From contig MNCI01038206.1 of the NCBI GenBank assembly GCA_015680685.1, positions 18,544 through 82,543 of the forward strand: a stretch of 64,000 nucleotides of DNA. The letters are read 5' to 3'. The stretch comes from Gnetum montanum. Its lineage: Eukaryota > Streptophyta > Gnetopsida > Gnetales > Gnetaceae. Under the pieces are notes generated by a model. It did not search any database and was not told the DNA's origin. It saw nothing but the letters and a program-made list of their open reading frames with translations. Positions 1 to 9,734 of the stretch are shown in pieces; position 1 is the first letter of the stretch; each line of letters starts with the position of its first letter. The translations under genes and the position numbers were made by a program.

Positions 1-412
1 ATTGGGCTGCAAAGTCATCTTCTTCATCTTGAGGCTCTATGGGAGGTAGTTGTAAGGCTTGATTTTTAACCATGAGAAGTTGGGATATGAGTTTATGATG
101 GTTTTCAGATAGTGGGATTATGTCAAAAGCTGAAGGGATAAACTCATGTCCTCCTTTGTGGATGAATTCATATTCTCGCTTAGCTTCCCTCTCCATACGA
201 TCAATGGGTAGGTTGGCTTGGACTTTGACACAGATAAAATTATACTATTCAGGTGTAAGAGTTGCATGAATAGGGCCTTTGCCTTGTAGCCTGAGGGATT
301 GGCGTGTAGGGCCTTGAGGATTTATGTGTTCAGTAATGGTTATGGATTCCATAGCAGTCATAGGGTTTGAAGCAATTGGTAGTTTTACTGGGTTGACTTG
401 GGAAGATTCCAT
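1..412 (-). pseudogene. gag N-terminal region of gypsy element R0 (runs off the left edge)
   Basis: Reading leftwards from an ATG at 412, a frame begins MESSQVNPVKLP and runs to the window edge with one interruption, a TAG just left of 245. Beyond the stop the same frame continues with a charged segment (RMEREAKREYEFIHKGG) and an acidic glutamine-rich end. It lies directly inside a 1.6 kb LTR and a possible primer site, which is where gag of a minus-strand LTR retrotransposon should start. The stop could be a decayed CAG. I infer Gag from position and composition; no zinc knuckle is in view because the element leaves the window. Confidence 0.55.
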
Positions 413-487
413 GATAAATGTGAATGGACTGGGATAGATGAATGGAGTTTTGATAGGTAGTGAGGCTTTGATTAATAATAAGAAAGT

Positions 488-506
488 GGCCCTCCTTCTA
501 GTGCCA
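488..506 (-). promoter_or_regulatory. putative primer-binding site of R0
   Basis: Read on the minus strand, TGGCACTAGAAGGAGGGCC sits four bases inside the presumed LTR end at 511. It starts with the TGG typical of primer sites. I could not assign it to a particular tRNA. Confidence 0.3.
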
Positions 507-1103
507 AAACTGTACTGACCTAAATCGTCAGTGTGAGGCTGGAATGGAAACAGACACCGAAAGATTATTTGGCAGCCACAGTTGCTGCCTTCGCTTGAGG
601 GCAAGCTGGAAAATGGAATGAAGGCAGAGTACCTTGGATGGTTTGCACGCAAATCAACCAAGGACTTCCCCGAGCGTAAGCTACGGCTAGCACTGGGGTT
701 ATCGTGAATGATGTAAACAAGGTGTAAACAGAATGCAAACAGCGACACAAAAATGTAAATAGAGCGTATTGAATTATAAATAAAGTGCAAATCGAGCTAT
801 ATTGTAAACAAAGAATAAACCGAAGTAAATAACATAAATAGGAGGCAATGAACTTTATTGTAAAAAAATGTATGCACCGGTCGAAGTGTAGCTGCACGTG
901 TGGATGGCAGGTCAAGCACTAAACCCCGGGATGATGTCTGAAGTGATGATGCGATAATGTGATGTGATGAATGTGAGGAATGCTTGGATGCCAACCGTCA
1001 GATGTGCCAAGCACCCAAGGATTGCCAGTTCTGTAATTTCTCAGAATTGCCAATGTTTCTAATTTTTGCCTCTAATTCCCCTGATTTATGTGAATTAACA
1101 GGG

Positions 1104-1111
1104 TATTTATA
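1104..1111 (-). promoter_or_regulatory. TATA box of the R0 LTR
   Basis: TATAAATA on the minus strand in the context CCCTATAAATACCC. It is the only good TATA box in the LTR, placed so that transcription would run left into gag. Confidence 0.5.
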
Positions 1112-1462
1112 GGGTTGGGCCGTGCTCCAACACAGAATTTTAGAATGGAATCAACGGCTAAGAGATGAGAGGAAAGTGGATCTGGTAACATGTGTTCAAT
1201 GGACAGTTGTGCTTGGGTTGGATGCGTGCTGGCGAGAGTTGGATGTGTGTCGGACAGTTGTGCACGAGTTGGATGTGTGTCGGCAAGCTACGTTCTTGAC
1301 CAGGTACATTGCATTTGACAATTTATGGGTTATTCAAGCCCATGAAAGTACATTTAATTTAAACATGAGGGCCTAACATGCCCGCACATGTCGACTTACA
1401 ATGAAATGTACAACAAGAGAAATTTGACCCCCGTTTGCGTGAAACTTCTTTGTTTCTGAGTC

Positions 1463-1554
1463 TTTCTGAAATTTTCTGGAATGTTCTGAAAGTTACTGAT
1501 GCTGATAATTCTCTACCATTTTCTGAGATATTTCTGGAATTTTCTGAAACTTCG
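1463..1554. promoter_or_regulatory. heat-shock-element-like clusters in R0 U3
   Basis: Two runs follow the alternating TTCnnGAA rule of plant heat-shock elements. At about 1472-1490 the order is TTC-TG-GAA-TG-TTC-TG-AAA, preceded by another TTC-TG-AAA-TT unit. At about 1532-1550 it is TTC-TG-GAA-TT-TTC-TG-AAA. Both lie 350-450 bases upstream of the TATA box in the direction of transcription. Heat response is an inference from the motif alone. Confidence 0.4.
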
Positions 1555-1735
1555 ATGAATAGTGTTTGCGCGATGAATAGTGTTCACGTAGTGAATAGTG
1601 TTTCAGCGTAAGATGAATAGTGTTTTACGCATCTTACGCTCTGCAGCGTAAGATGAATAGTGTTTCAGCGTAATATGAATAGTGTTTTGCGCATCTTACG
1701 CTCTGCAGCATAAGATGAACAGTGTTTTAGCGTAA
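1555..1735. repeat. stem-forming short repeats in R0 LTR
   Basis: AGCGTAAGATGAATAGTGTT recurs about six times with variations. Between copies the inverse, CATCTTACGCT, appears twice, so neighbouring copies can pair (CGTAAGATG with CATCTTACG). Part of the block is a direct duplication of roughly 60 bases. Degenerate single units also occur near 675 and 1880-1900. Confidence 0.7.
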
Positions 1736-2286
1736 CCAGCCGAAAACACCTCATTTAATGCCCAAATCTTGATTTTTTGAAGGATGGGAACCACTGGGGA
1801 CCTTGGCGAAGGTCATGGGGGGTCCTTGTGCTTGAGTTTGGCTTGTTTTGACTTAGTTTCAGGGCCCCCAATATTGGTGACGCTAATCCTTACGCTGTGC
1901 AGCGTAAACACAACGCGAGCACATTGTACTTAGCCAAAATTCCACTTTTTGACCCTAAAATGGATGATTCTTGATACCGAGACTTGCCGTCATGATTTGT
2001 GGGCCCCAAGGGGACCTTGCTTGCTCCATGGTGGGCTGCTTGAAGCCGTTTCAGGGGCTCTGAAGTTGTTTGGAAGTGTTGCTGAAATTTTTGTGGTGTT
2101 TCACCCACCATCATGAGCACTTATTATGTAACAAGTAAGAATAATTCAAAAAAAAATGTAATGGAGGAAGAAATAGTAAAAATGTTAATGAGAGTGCAAA
2201 AAAAAAAAAGCCAAGTAAAGATGAAAAATATGTAAAACAAAAAAGACAAGAAATTGAGGGCTTAGAATGGCTAGCATTGGCGGCCA

Positions 2287-2306
2287 TCTCCCGCACGACT
2301 GAGTTG
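2287..2306 (-). promoter_or_regulatory. internal polypurine-like box of E1
   Basis: On the minus strand CAACTCAGTCGTGCGGGAGA matches the box at 24318-24337 in E2 and 42916-42935 in E3. It resembles the PPT that precedes the 3' LTR of those elements, but lies far upstream of the LTR. It sits inside a conserved short reading frame (HYFG...SN-V--EMA). Confidence 0.5.
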
Positions 2307-2469
2307 GAAGGAGGAGATCCAAAATAATGAGCAAGGTTATCCATTAACAAAGGTAGTGTTAGTACTAGCAATTTTAGGCTCATGGAAAGGTTTGGTTTGC
2401 TAGATGTTGACCAATAATTTCCTATTTGGGCTTTTAAGTTTATAGATTTTCATGGCCCCTAAAGGAAAA

Positions 2470-3269
2470 NAAGGGTCCACAACAATGGATTCAATGTTTA
2501 GAACCCTTCAACATATCGGGTATTAATTCTATGGGGCCTATTACACCAATGTCCAATGGAAAAGCCTACATTGTTGTTGTTGTTGACTATTTTACAAAGT
2601 GGGTAGAAGCAGTCACTGTTACTAACTGTACATCATCTACCACTGCACGATTTGTTTACCAAAAAATCATAAATAGGTTTGGCATGCCTTGTGCACTTAT
2701 TTCTGATAATGGTACACATTTTACAGGTGCGACCTTTCGAAAATTAATGCAACGCTTAGGAGTTGAGCATAAGCTGACTATACCATATCATCCTCAAGCG
2801 AATGGTCAAGCCAAAGTCACCAATAGGAAGATCACAAAAATATTGACATGACCCATTAGCAAATATAGGTGAGACTAGAGCACCAAACTGAACGATGCTC
2901 TTTGGGCATATCACTCCACATGGAAACTCCCTATAGGCTATTCTCCCTATGAGTTAGTGTATGGTAAACTTCCAACACTNCTAAGCGTTGCATTAATTTT
3001 CGAAAGTTCGCACCTGTAAAATGTGTACCATTATCAGAAATAAGTGCACAAGGCATGCCAAACCTATTTATGATTTTTTGGTAAACAAATCGTGCAGTGG
3101 TAGATGATGTACAGTTAGTAACAGTGACTGCTTCTACCCACTTTGTAAAATAGTCAACAACAACAACAATGTAGGCTTTTCCATTGGACATTGGTGTAAT
3201 AGGCCCCATAGAATTAATACCCGATATGTTGAAGGGTTCTAAACATTGAATCCATTGTTGTGGACCCTT
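2470..3269. repeat. assembly artefact: contig 2471-2979 placed in inverted orientation
   Basis: Single N bases at 2470 and 2980 bound a piece whose first 289 bases (2471-2759) are the reverse complement of 2981-3269, with one mismatch seen (Thr versus Asn codon in FTGA-FRKLM). Flipping the piece makes one continuous minus-strand integrase, with the overlap collapsing onto 2981-3269. This is a scaffold error and not a biological palindrome. Confidence 0.9.
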
Positions 3270-3430
3270 CATTCTAGTAGTCATTCCCCCATCACATTGG
3301 CAACACTCACAAGATTGGACGAAATGATGAGAGTCCTAGAACAATGTAGGCCACTAATATCCTGTAAGCAAGATTTTAATGGCTATTCGTCTCCCAGTGT
3401 AATGTCCCCCACAAGGGCCCTCATGAGCAT
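2471..3430 (-). pseudogene. E1 integrase (zinc-binding N-term and catalytic core)
   Basis: The minus-strand frame at 3430-3290 carries the His/Cys domain: HEGPCGGH about 25 residues before a CECCQCDG-type Cys pair. The core follows (VVVDYFTKWVEAV with the first Asp, LISDNGTHF with the second). The rest of the core is on the wrongly oriented piece and so reads on the plus strand at 2531-2851. There YHPQANGQAKVTNR shows lysine (AAA, 2813-2815) where the catalytic Glu belongs. Stops flank both parts. It would have inserted the cDNA into host DNA; this copy is dead. Confidence 0.85.
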
Positions 3431-3689
3431 CTTGGAGAACTCACAATTGATCTACATTGGGAACACACCATTGGACCAAGCCATCGGAACATACCTTGTA
3501 AAGGTGTCTATTGATTTCCTTGAAATATTTGACTCGGTGAAGAAACTATTCTTTCTTTTTAACATCTAGCCCTTGTGGTGTTTCTTGTGTAAGAAGATAG
3601 GTAAGAATGCTACTATACCAACTTGTATTTGTGGTTAATTGATTGTTTATTACACCTGCAAAGAGGAGTTCATCAAGGAAGTGGTCAGA

Positions 3690-4352
3690 AATTGGATATT
3701 CATCCTCTTTGTTGTCCCATCACAATTGAGATAAATTATTAGCAACAACATTCTCAGTGCCTTTATGATTGATCATCATAAGATTGAACTCTTGCAAGAT
3801 CATGAGCCATCATATGATGTGAGGGCTCACCGTTGGTTTATTCATCAGGAATCAAATTGCACTATGATTCATGTGTACAAATATCTTATAGCCTAATACA
3901 TAGTGCCTAAATTTTTCTAGTGCAAACACTATAGCCATTAACTCTTTTTCTATTGTGGTGTAGTTGAGTTGTGCACCAGTACTATTTTGACTTGCACAGT
4001 GAATGTAATAGGGATGTTTTTGGTCATCTAACTATGTAAGTACAGCTCCTAAAGTAGAATTGGATGCATCAGTCATTGTATGGAATGGTCTGGACCAATT
4101 AGGAGCTTGTAGAATGGGTGTTTCTACGAGCTTCTGCTTCAAGGTTTGGAAAGCTAGTTTACATTCCTTGGTCCATTCAAAGGGTACATCCTTTTTTGTT
4201 AATTCTACCAATGGTTTTGCGATCTTTGAAAAATTCTCGATGAAGCATCTATAATAGCTAGTATGTCCAAGGAATGATCGAATGTCTTTTATAGTTTTAG
4301 GTTGATGAGTGATTCCTTGGATGACCTTAGTTTTTTTAGGATCTACCTCCAT
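3690..4352 (-). pseudogene. E1 RNase H region
   Basis: The minus frame at 4352-4032 carries the RT/RNase H connection typical of gypsy elements: DIRSFLGHTSYYRCFI, KPLVELTKKD, then FHTMTDASNSTLGAVLT, where the Asp of TDAS is the first RNase H catalytic residue. Below 4032 the frame continues through many stops. The enzyme normally removes the RNA template and cuts the PPT primer. Confidence 0.75.
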
Positions 4353-4369
4353 CCCTGTTTGTGAAATTT

Positions 4370-5240
4370 TATGCCCTAATACAATGCCCTCTTAGACCAT
4401 TAAGTGGATTTTTTACCAATTGAGCCTTAGGTTTGTTTCTATGCATCATTTCAATACCTACTCTAATCAGCCCAATGCTTGTTCAAAGTTCGCTCCATAG
4501 GTAGAAAAATCATCCATAAAAATCTCCATACCATTTCCTATTTGTTGCTGAAATATACTAGGAGCCAAATGTTGAAACATTGTTGGGGCATTGCACAAGC
4601 CAAACAACATCTGCCTATATGCAAATGTCCCCCAAGGACTCGTGAATGTAGTTTTTTGGCCTAGTCTTCTAGTGCTATTTGAATTTGATTGTACCCACTA
4701 TAACCATCTAGAAAACTATAGTAGCAATGCCCTACAATGGTATCTAAGACTTGGTCAACGAATGACAATGGGAAATGATCTTTAAATGTTGCCATGTTTA
4801 ACAGCCTAAAGTCTATACACACCCTCCATTTACCTCTCTTTTAGGCACAATGACTAATGGACTAACCCATTCACTATCAGCAATGGGGTAGATGAACCCA
4901 GCCTTCAGAAGTTGTTCAATTTCTTCTTTAACTACTTGCTTAAGCTTTGGATTCAATCATCTCTACAGTTGTTGTCAAGGCTTCATAGAGGGGTCAGTGT
5001 AGATTCTATGTTGGCATATCCTAGGATCTATTTCAGTTAATTCAAAATATAACCAGGAAAAGGCTTTTGACCATTTGTTTATCATCTTTAGTAGTTCTTC
5101 TTTTTGTTGAGGAGCAAGCTTAGCGTTAATGATTACCGATTTTCCATTCTTGAGAAACATATACTCCATACGAATGGGCAATGGTTTTAACTCAAGGGGA
5201 TCTTACTTAAACTTGTTAGGGATTTCCAATTTCCCCCAAT
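4370..5240 (-). pseudogene. E1 reverse transcriptase
   Basis: The minus frame has the RT entry region: PQQKEELLKMINKWSKAFSW, then CQHRIYTDPSMKP, then GFIYPIADSEWVSPLVIVPK (the usual fingers-domain lead-in). The palm region downstream (toward 4400) is broken by frameshifts and TAG/TGA stops, and I cannot point to an intact YxDD. Size and order fit a full-length ancestral domain between protease and RNase H. Confidence 0.75.
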
Positions 5241-5372
5241 TGATATTTTCAATGTCAAGACTTGGAAGTTGATGATGTACTTACTCTAATGTATCTATGC
5301 TATCGATATAGGCACAAGTCAAGCTCTTAGTTGGTCCCATGCATAAAGTTGAATTACTTTCTAGGTCAACTA

Positions 5373-6068
5373 TCAACACTGGGTGCCTTCCTGTCTTGTG
5401 GCTATTGCATACAAGCATCTTTGTATGTCAGTTATTTGTGCACACTTGTTGCATGCAGGCAATGTTAAGCATTGTACAAACCAGGGCTTCTGCATGCAAT
5501 TACACCTTGTGTCATTGTATGCGATGCATGGAACTTTTTTCTTCTCGATCTTTCCAAACATATTTTCTTTTGATATTTCTAGGGAAAGATCACGTATTCC
5601 TAGGCGTGCATCAATCGTACTCAGCCATGCTCTTCTCATTATGATTGGAATGTCCCCCTTACAGTTGTTGACTTAGATCACTAGGAAATCGGCTGGATAC
5701 AACCACCCACAAATAGTGGTGAAAATGTCCTCCACTAGTCCTAATGGGACAATGATGGACTGGTTGGCAAACTCTAAATGAATGTTACACTTTTTTAGTG
5801 GGGGCAAGTTCTAAGCTTTGTACATTTCTTGAGAGATTAAGTTAACACTAGAACCTGAATCCAAAAGAGCTTTGCCAGGCTCATTCCTAGCGATTTGCAA
5901 ATATATAAGAGGACTTTTAGGATTAGAGAATTTCCTAGGAAGATGGCCAGCTTTAATCCAATTAGTGATGGTGTGAGTTAATATGACAATGTGTGTTGAG
6001 TGTGATTTTTGGTTCAAAGGAAGCTCTGAAGATTTGAATGATGGTGAAGTGTTTGGAGAATTAACCAC
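5373..6068 (-). pseudogene. E1 aspartic protease
   Basis: The minus frame at 6068-5811 includes SPLIYLQIARNEPGKALL followed by DSGSSVNLI, the retropepsin catalytic Asp motif, then QEMYKA. After a stop it resumes to 5373 with GWLYPADFLVI and MRRAWLSTIDARLGI. E2 (23412-24014) and E4 (30520-30830) carry the same segments. The enzyme would have matured the Gag-Pol polyprotein. Stops in the middle make this copy inactive. Confidence 0.8.
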
Positions 6069-6599
6069 TTGTGGTTGTAAGGACTTGGTTGGACTATTGG
6101 TTCTAAAGAAAAGTCTTTTCTTTGATCAGTTTTCTAAATCAATAGTAGGTTGAGGATTGATAGCCCTTGTAGTGTTACGTTGTTGCGGCTGGGCAGGAAG
6201 CTCACCCTGCATAGTTGGAGCAAGTGGTAATGGAGCTAAGGGTGGAAGAGGTGCAGTCAGATAAGAAGGATAGTATGTATGTGGAACATCATTCCTAGGA
6301 GAAGGAGTTCTATAGTACTCGTGGGTCTAGTAGTAAGGCTAAGGAGCGATGTGACTAGTAGAGTCATGTGGAGAGATCAACTGCTGAACGTAGTACCCGA
6401 ATGGGTTAGGTTGACGATAAGGGTATTGTTGACATGGTAGTGGTATTTCCCATGATTGTGGGTGTTGCCACGATTGATACTATTCATTCAGTTATGATGG
6501 AACTCCATTCAAATAATATGTCAAGGGTTGGTGAAACTACGTTGGGTTAACTTGAGGATAAGGTAACCTTCTGGGTGATTGTCATCTTTTTAACCATGG

Positions 6600-8515
6600 G
6601 TTTAGTGCATACACCCCAAACTCTTGTATATGTGACACTACTGGGAAACATTCTTTAGGAGGATCATATTGGAAAATTTCACATCCACCATCATTGTCTG
6701 TGCCTAAATCCACAACCTCTTCAATGATGGCAACTTTGCCCTTACCTTTGTTACGTGCATACTCAGCTTCTTTCTTTTTCTTTCTCTCTCAGTCACTACT
6801 TTGTTCTCTAGACTCCTCTACTATTTTTAGAATAGTTTAAAATATATCATCTAGGGAGTTCCACATTTGATCTACCTTTGCTGATACTTCTGATGCAAAT
6901 TTTTGAATGGGCAAGGTCTTTTTATTCATCATCTCTTCAAGTGGTGACACTTCTTCATCTTCACAAAATCTAATTTCATTCTTTTGGAGGGAAGGATCTG
7001 TGTTGTCCTCTGCTACATTTTCTCTTTTCCTGAACTCACCTTCCTCCTTGGCAACTTGCTCCAACAATCTTTGTATTTGGTGGGCTTTGAGCTCAGATAG
7101 CCTTCCTTGGACGTAAGTCCAAAGGGTTCTTCGTGTTTCGTACCTAAGCCCATCTACGAGATGGCATAGTTGTTCCTTTTGTGAGTAACCATGGCTAGGG
7201 CAATGATGTAATAAGGTATAATGTTAGCCCATGGTAGCATCCAAGGGTTTTTGTCCTCCTTATTTCCATCCTTGGATTTGCTTACACAGGTTGGACACCC
7301 GAGAGTACATTTGATACTTATCATTGAATAGCTCTAACATGGTACTCCATTGATGAATGGATTCTGATTGTAAGGATTGGTACCGGCTTTCCACTTCCTT
7401 GATCAATTTTCGTGGAAACAACTTTAGTTTTTGCCACTCATTTTTTATATTTTGCAAGGCACATGCATCATGGAATACTTGTAGATGATTTTGAGGATCA
7501 ACATTGTATCCCCCTTCAAATCATGGGATGTTATTCATGTCTAGTATTTTGATCCTACTATCCTTCTGGTGCCTTGTTGGAATCATAACTACCTCTATTA
7601 TATCTAACATACTTTAGGTGGCAAGTAGGGGTTCATTGTGATCATACTGTCTATGGTGTCTATGATGCCTATTCTATTCCCTACTCTTTCTTCTTTCATG
7701 ATGTGTCTCTTTGTAATGCCCTCATCCCCTTTCTCGATTGTGTTGGCTATGATCTCTATTTCGCCTACAATTATCCTCATGGTCTTATCCCTTGCGATTG
7801 CGTTCAGATCCCGAAGGAGAGGGGAAAGGAGATGATGAGGGTGGAGAGGAAGGAGGACTAGCACCATGAAGGCACTTGTCATCTTCTCTTTGGTGGTCAC
7901 GGTCTCGGTTGTGATTACGATCGGAATGTCCATTGTTGTCGTGTGTTCGTGTTCCTTTTTTGGAAACTTTGTGTCGATTGGTATCAGAACTTGGGTTATG
8001 AATAGTTGAGTGAAGATTCTAATACATAGCTCCTTGACCAAAGTCAATGAGAGGAACATTGTTTTGTCAAAAACCTCCTAAGATAGGTTCACCACCCTAG
8101 TTTTCACTTAGGACATGGGACATCCTGAGATCACTTTCCCTTCAGAGATTTGTAATGTCTCTCCTATTGTAGGTCCCTTTGATGTTGTGCCTCTATGGAT
8201 CGATACTCTCTTGAGTCATGTTCATGCATAATGTACTCTACTTGTAAGTGTTGCATACCAATTTGTGTGAGAGCACGAAGAAGCATGCTTGTGATTGAGC
8301 GATCAGGAGGTAATACTATGTTACCTTCTAAATCACACCATCTCAACTATTCATCCTAGTGGAGGATAGAGGTAAACTAGTACATACTAATCAGGATGAG
8401 CGTATACCAAGAGAAACTATTGGGGTATTGGTGGATTATCTTGAGTAGTCCACTTTTGATTGTTCATCGTGTCAGACCTAGGTAGTGAAGCACTTTCATA
8501 AGAAGAAGGAGACAT
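6600..8515 (-). pseudogene. E1 gag
   Basis: The likely start is the ATG at 8515 (MSPSSYESASLPRS), about 120 bases inside the primer site. Recognisable pieces in order: WCDLEGNIVLPPDRS (8346-8164); a basic or histidine-rich stretch (8059-7604); the capsid-like segment NEWQKLKLFPRKLIKEVESRYQSL to QIQGWK (7457-7260); a coiled acidic segment LLEQVAKEEGEFRKREN (7067-6837); and the degraded Cys motif GGCEIFQYDPPKECF near 6690-6640. The pieces align one for one with E2 gag. Several frameshifts and stops separate them. Confidence 0.8.
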
Positions 8516-8632
8516 GATTGATTATTTAGTGTGCAATACTCTTTTTCGATGATTGTAGGATAACTAACCCTAACGGTTCATTCCAATGATGGAAGTATTC
8601 CCTAAGTTCTAATTAATGCACAAACAACAAAA

Positions 8633-8650
8633 TCCCCAACAATGGTGCCA
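8633..8650 (-). promoter_or_regulatory. E1 primer-binding site (tRNA-Asp type)
   Basis: Minus strand TGGCACCATTGTTGGGGA, one base inside the LTR. It differs from the tRNA-Asp-complementary TGGCGCCGTTGCCGGGGA at four positions, all C-to-T or G-to-A. Confidence 0.8.
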
Positions 8651-8651
8651 A

Positions 8652-9496
8652 TGATGAGTAGTGAGGTACCCCTACGCCCAACCATACAAATATGAGCATT
8701 CATGCACAATCTGGTCAAACCTCAAGGATTAAGTGCTTATGTGCTTACACAGAACAAGGATGGGTTATGCGATCGTTGTCTTTCCAAGCTTACTTGTAAG
8801 GCATAATTGTATGATTAAGTAAACTTGAAGTATATGATTTTTATGGTTTTTATATTTTCTCTCTTAATATCCTAAGTGTGTGCAATGAAAATATTTAATT
8901 AACTAATGAATCTTTCGTAACTTTAATATAAATCAAATCCTAACACTAGCATCCATTCCCACTCTTTGGACACATCCTGAACCACTATAACACTACTGGG
9001 ATTACCAAACGCTAGTCGTTATTGGGTTACCAAGTGTTCCACGTATGCTCGAAGTGGTTGTGCTGAGTGTGCTAATTTTTTGATAATTAACAATTCAATA
9101 GAAATAACATCAATTAACTATTGAAAGCATCAAATAACAGTAAATAACATAAAATGCAATAATATAGCTATTTTGAATGTTGCAAGGTTTATCATAAAGT
9201 TTGTCTTTATTTTTGGTCACAAGGTGTGCTCAAGTACACAATGCTCGAATAAAGATTTGTTCACTTTATGACTCCTACTGCGGGCACTCAGAAATAATTC
9301 AAACTCTAGAAAGGAAAACTGCAAGAGTTCAGCTAAGGGACTAAAAACTAAATACCAAACCAAGCGCCCCTGTCTCTTATTTATAGCCAATGAGACAGAT
9401 TCTGACATCGCATGCCCGATATCACTTTGGCACCTCCAATATCGCGTATCCAATATCAAGGGTTTGATATCGAGGGTCCGATATCATGACTCATCA
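8652..9496 (-). repeat. E1 5' LTR, 845 bp
   Basis: Ends are TGATGAGT and ACTCATCA, perfect 8-base inverted ends. It aligns along its whole length with the LTRs of E2 and E3, including the segment about gaps in the Asp-rich U5 and the terminal TGATGAGT. The minus-strand TATA box TATAAATA-type lies at 9378-9386. Between the TATA box and the U3 end are GATATC palindromes (three perfect copies plus AATATC variants). Confidence 0.9.
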
Positions 9497-9548
9497 CTAA
9501 TATACATTTTTCATTTGTGAAATGGATATTATAACCTTCTCTTAAAAA

Positions 9549-9734
9549 CTATCCTAAGCTTAGTAAATTGTAATCTAAGCCATCAAAAAAATAAATATTA
9601 TGAACTTTAGGGAACTCATTATTAATTTTGAATAAGCCAATTCCTCTTGTCACTCTCTTACCTTTGTAACGAGCATTTACCTTGCCTCCATTAATGGGTT
9701 TAAGCATGATAAATTTTGATTTATCATTGGTCAT
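9549..9734 (-). pseudogene. C1 protease C-terminal segment
   Basis: MTNDKSKFIMLKPINGGK followed by a basic stretch and VHNIYFFDGLDYNLLSLG. In copia elements this stretch lies just after the catalytic DSGCSxHMTG and ends before integrase. The catalytic Asp itself falls in the broken sequence just right of 9734. Confidence 0.75.

Larger units (their letters stand above)
511..2113 (-). repeat. 5' LTR of gypsy element R0, about 1.6 kb
   Basis: The interval begins TGTACTGACC and ends CACCACCATCA-like, giving TG...CA ends on the minus strand. The right end is fixed by homology. E1 sequence continues from 2114 and matches E2 near 24510-24530 up to the point where the LTR starts, so R0 inserted into E1. 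The LTR has a minus-strand TATA box at 1104-1111, about 1 kb from its U3 end, a cluster of heat-shock-element-like pentamers, and a stem-type repeat (both listed separately). A candidate target duplication is tgagc at 2114-2118, but its partner lies outside the window. Confidence 0.6.
2114..9496 (-). mobile_element. Ty3/gypsy element E1 (Athila/Tat type), 3' end cut by R0
   Basis: Read right to left, the order is LTR (8652-9496), primer site, gag, protease, RT, RNase H, integrase and 3' noncoding region. That order (integrase last) is Ty3/gypsy. No chromodomain is visible, the primer site resembles tRNA-Asp, and the protease reads DSGSSVNLI, all fitting the Athila/Tat branch. Many stops and frameshifts break it. 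The 3' LTR is missing because R0 inserted at 2114. A candidate target duplication, ctaat, follows the LTR at 9497-9501. E1 lies inside a copia element. Confidence 0.85.

Noticed and set aside
565-994. Overlapping minus-strand ORFs rich in Phe, Cys and Leu
   Set aside because: They lie inside the R0 LTR. The hydrophobic look comes from A-rich plus-strand sequence.
2471-3269. Large inverted repeat in integrase
   Set aside because: Bounded by single Ns, with an inverse overlap identical but for one base. It is best explained as a misoriented contig.
5339-5676. Cys-rich plus-strand ORFs of about 100 codons
   Set aside because: Antisense shadow of the E1 protease tail, which E2 preserves on its coding strand.
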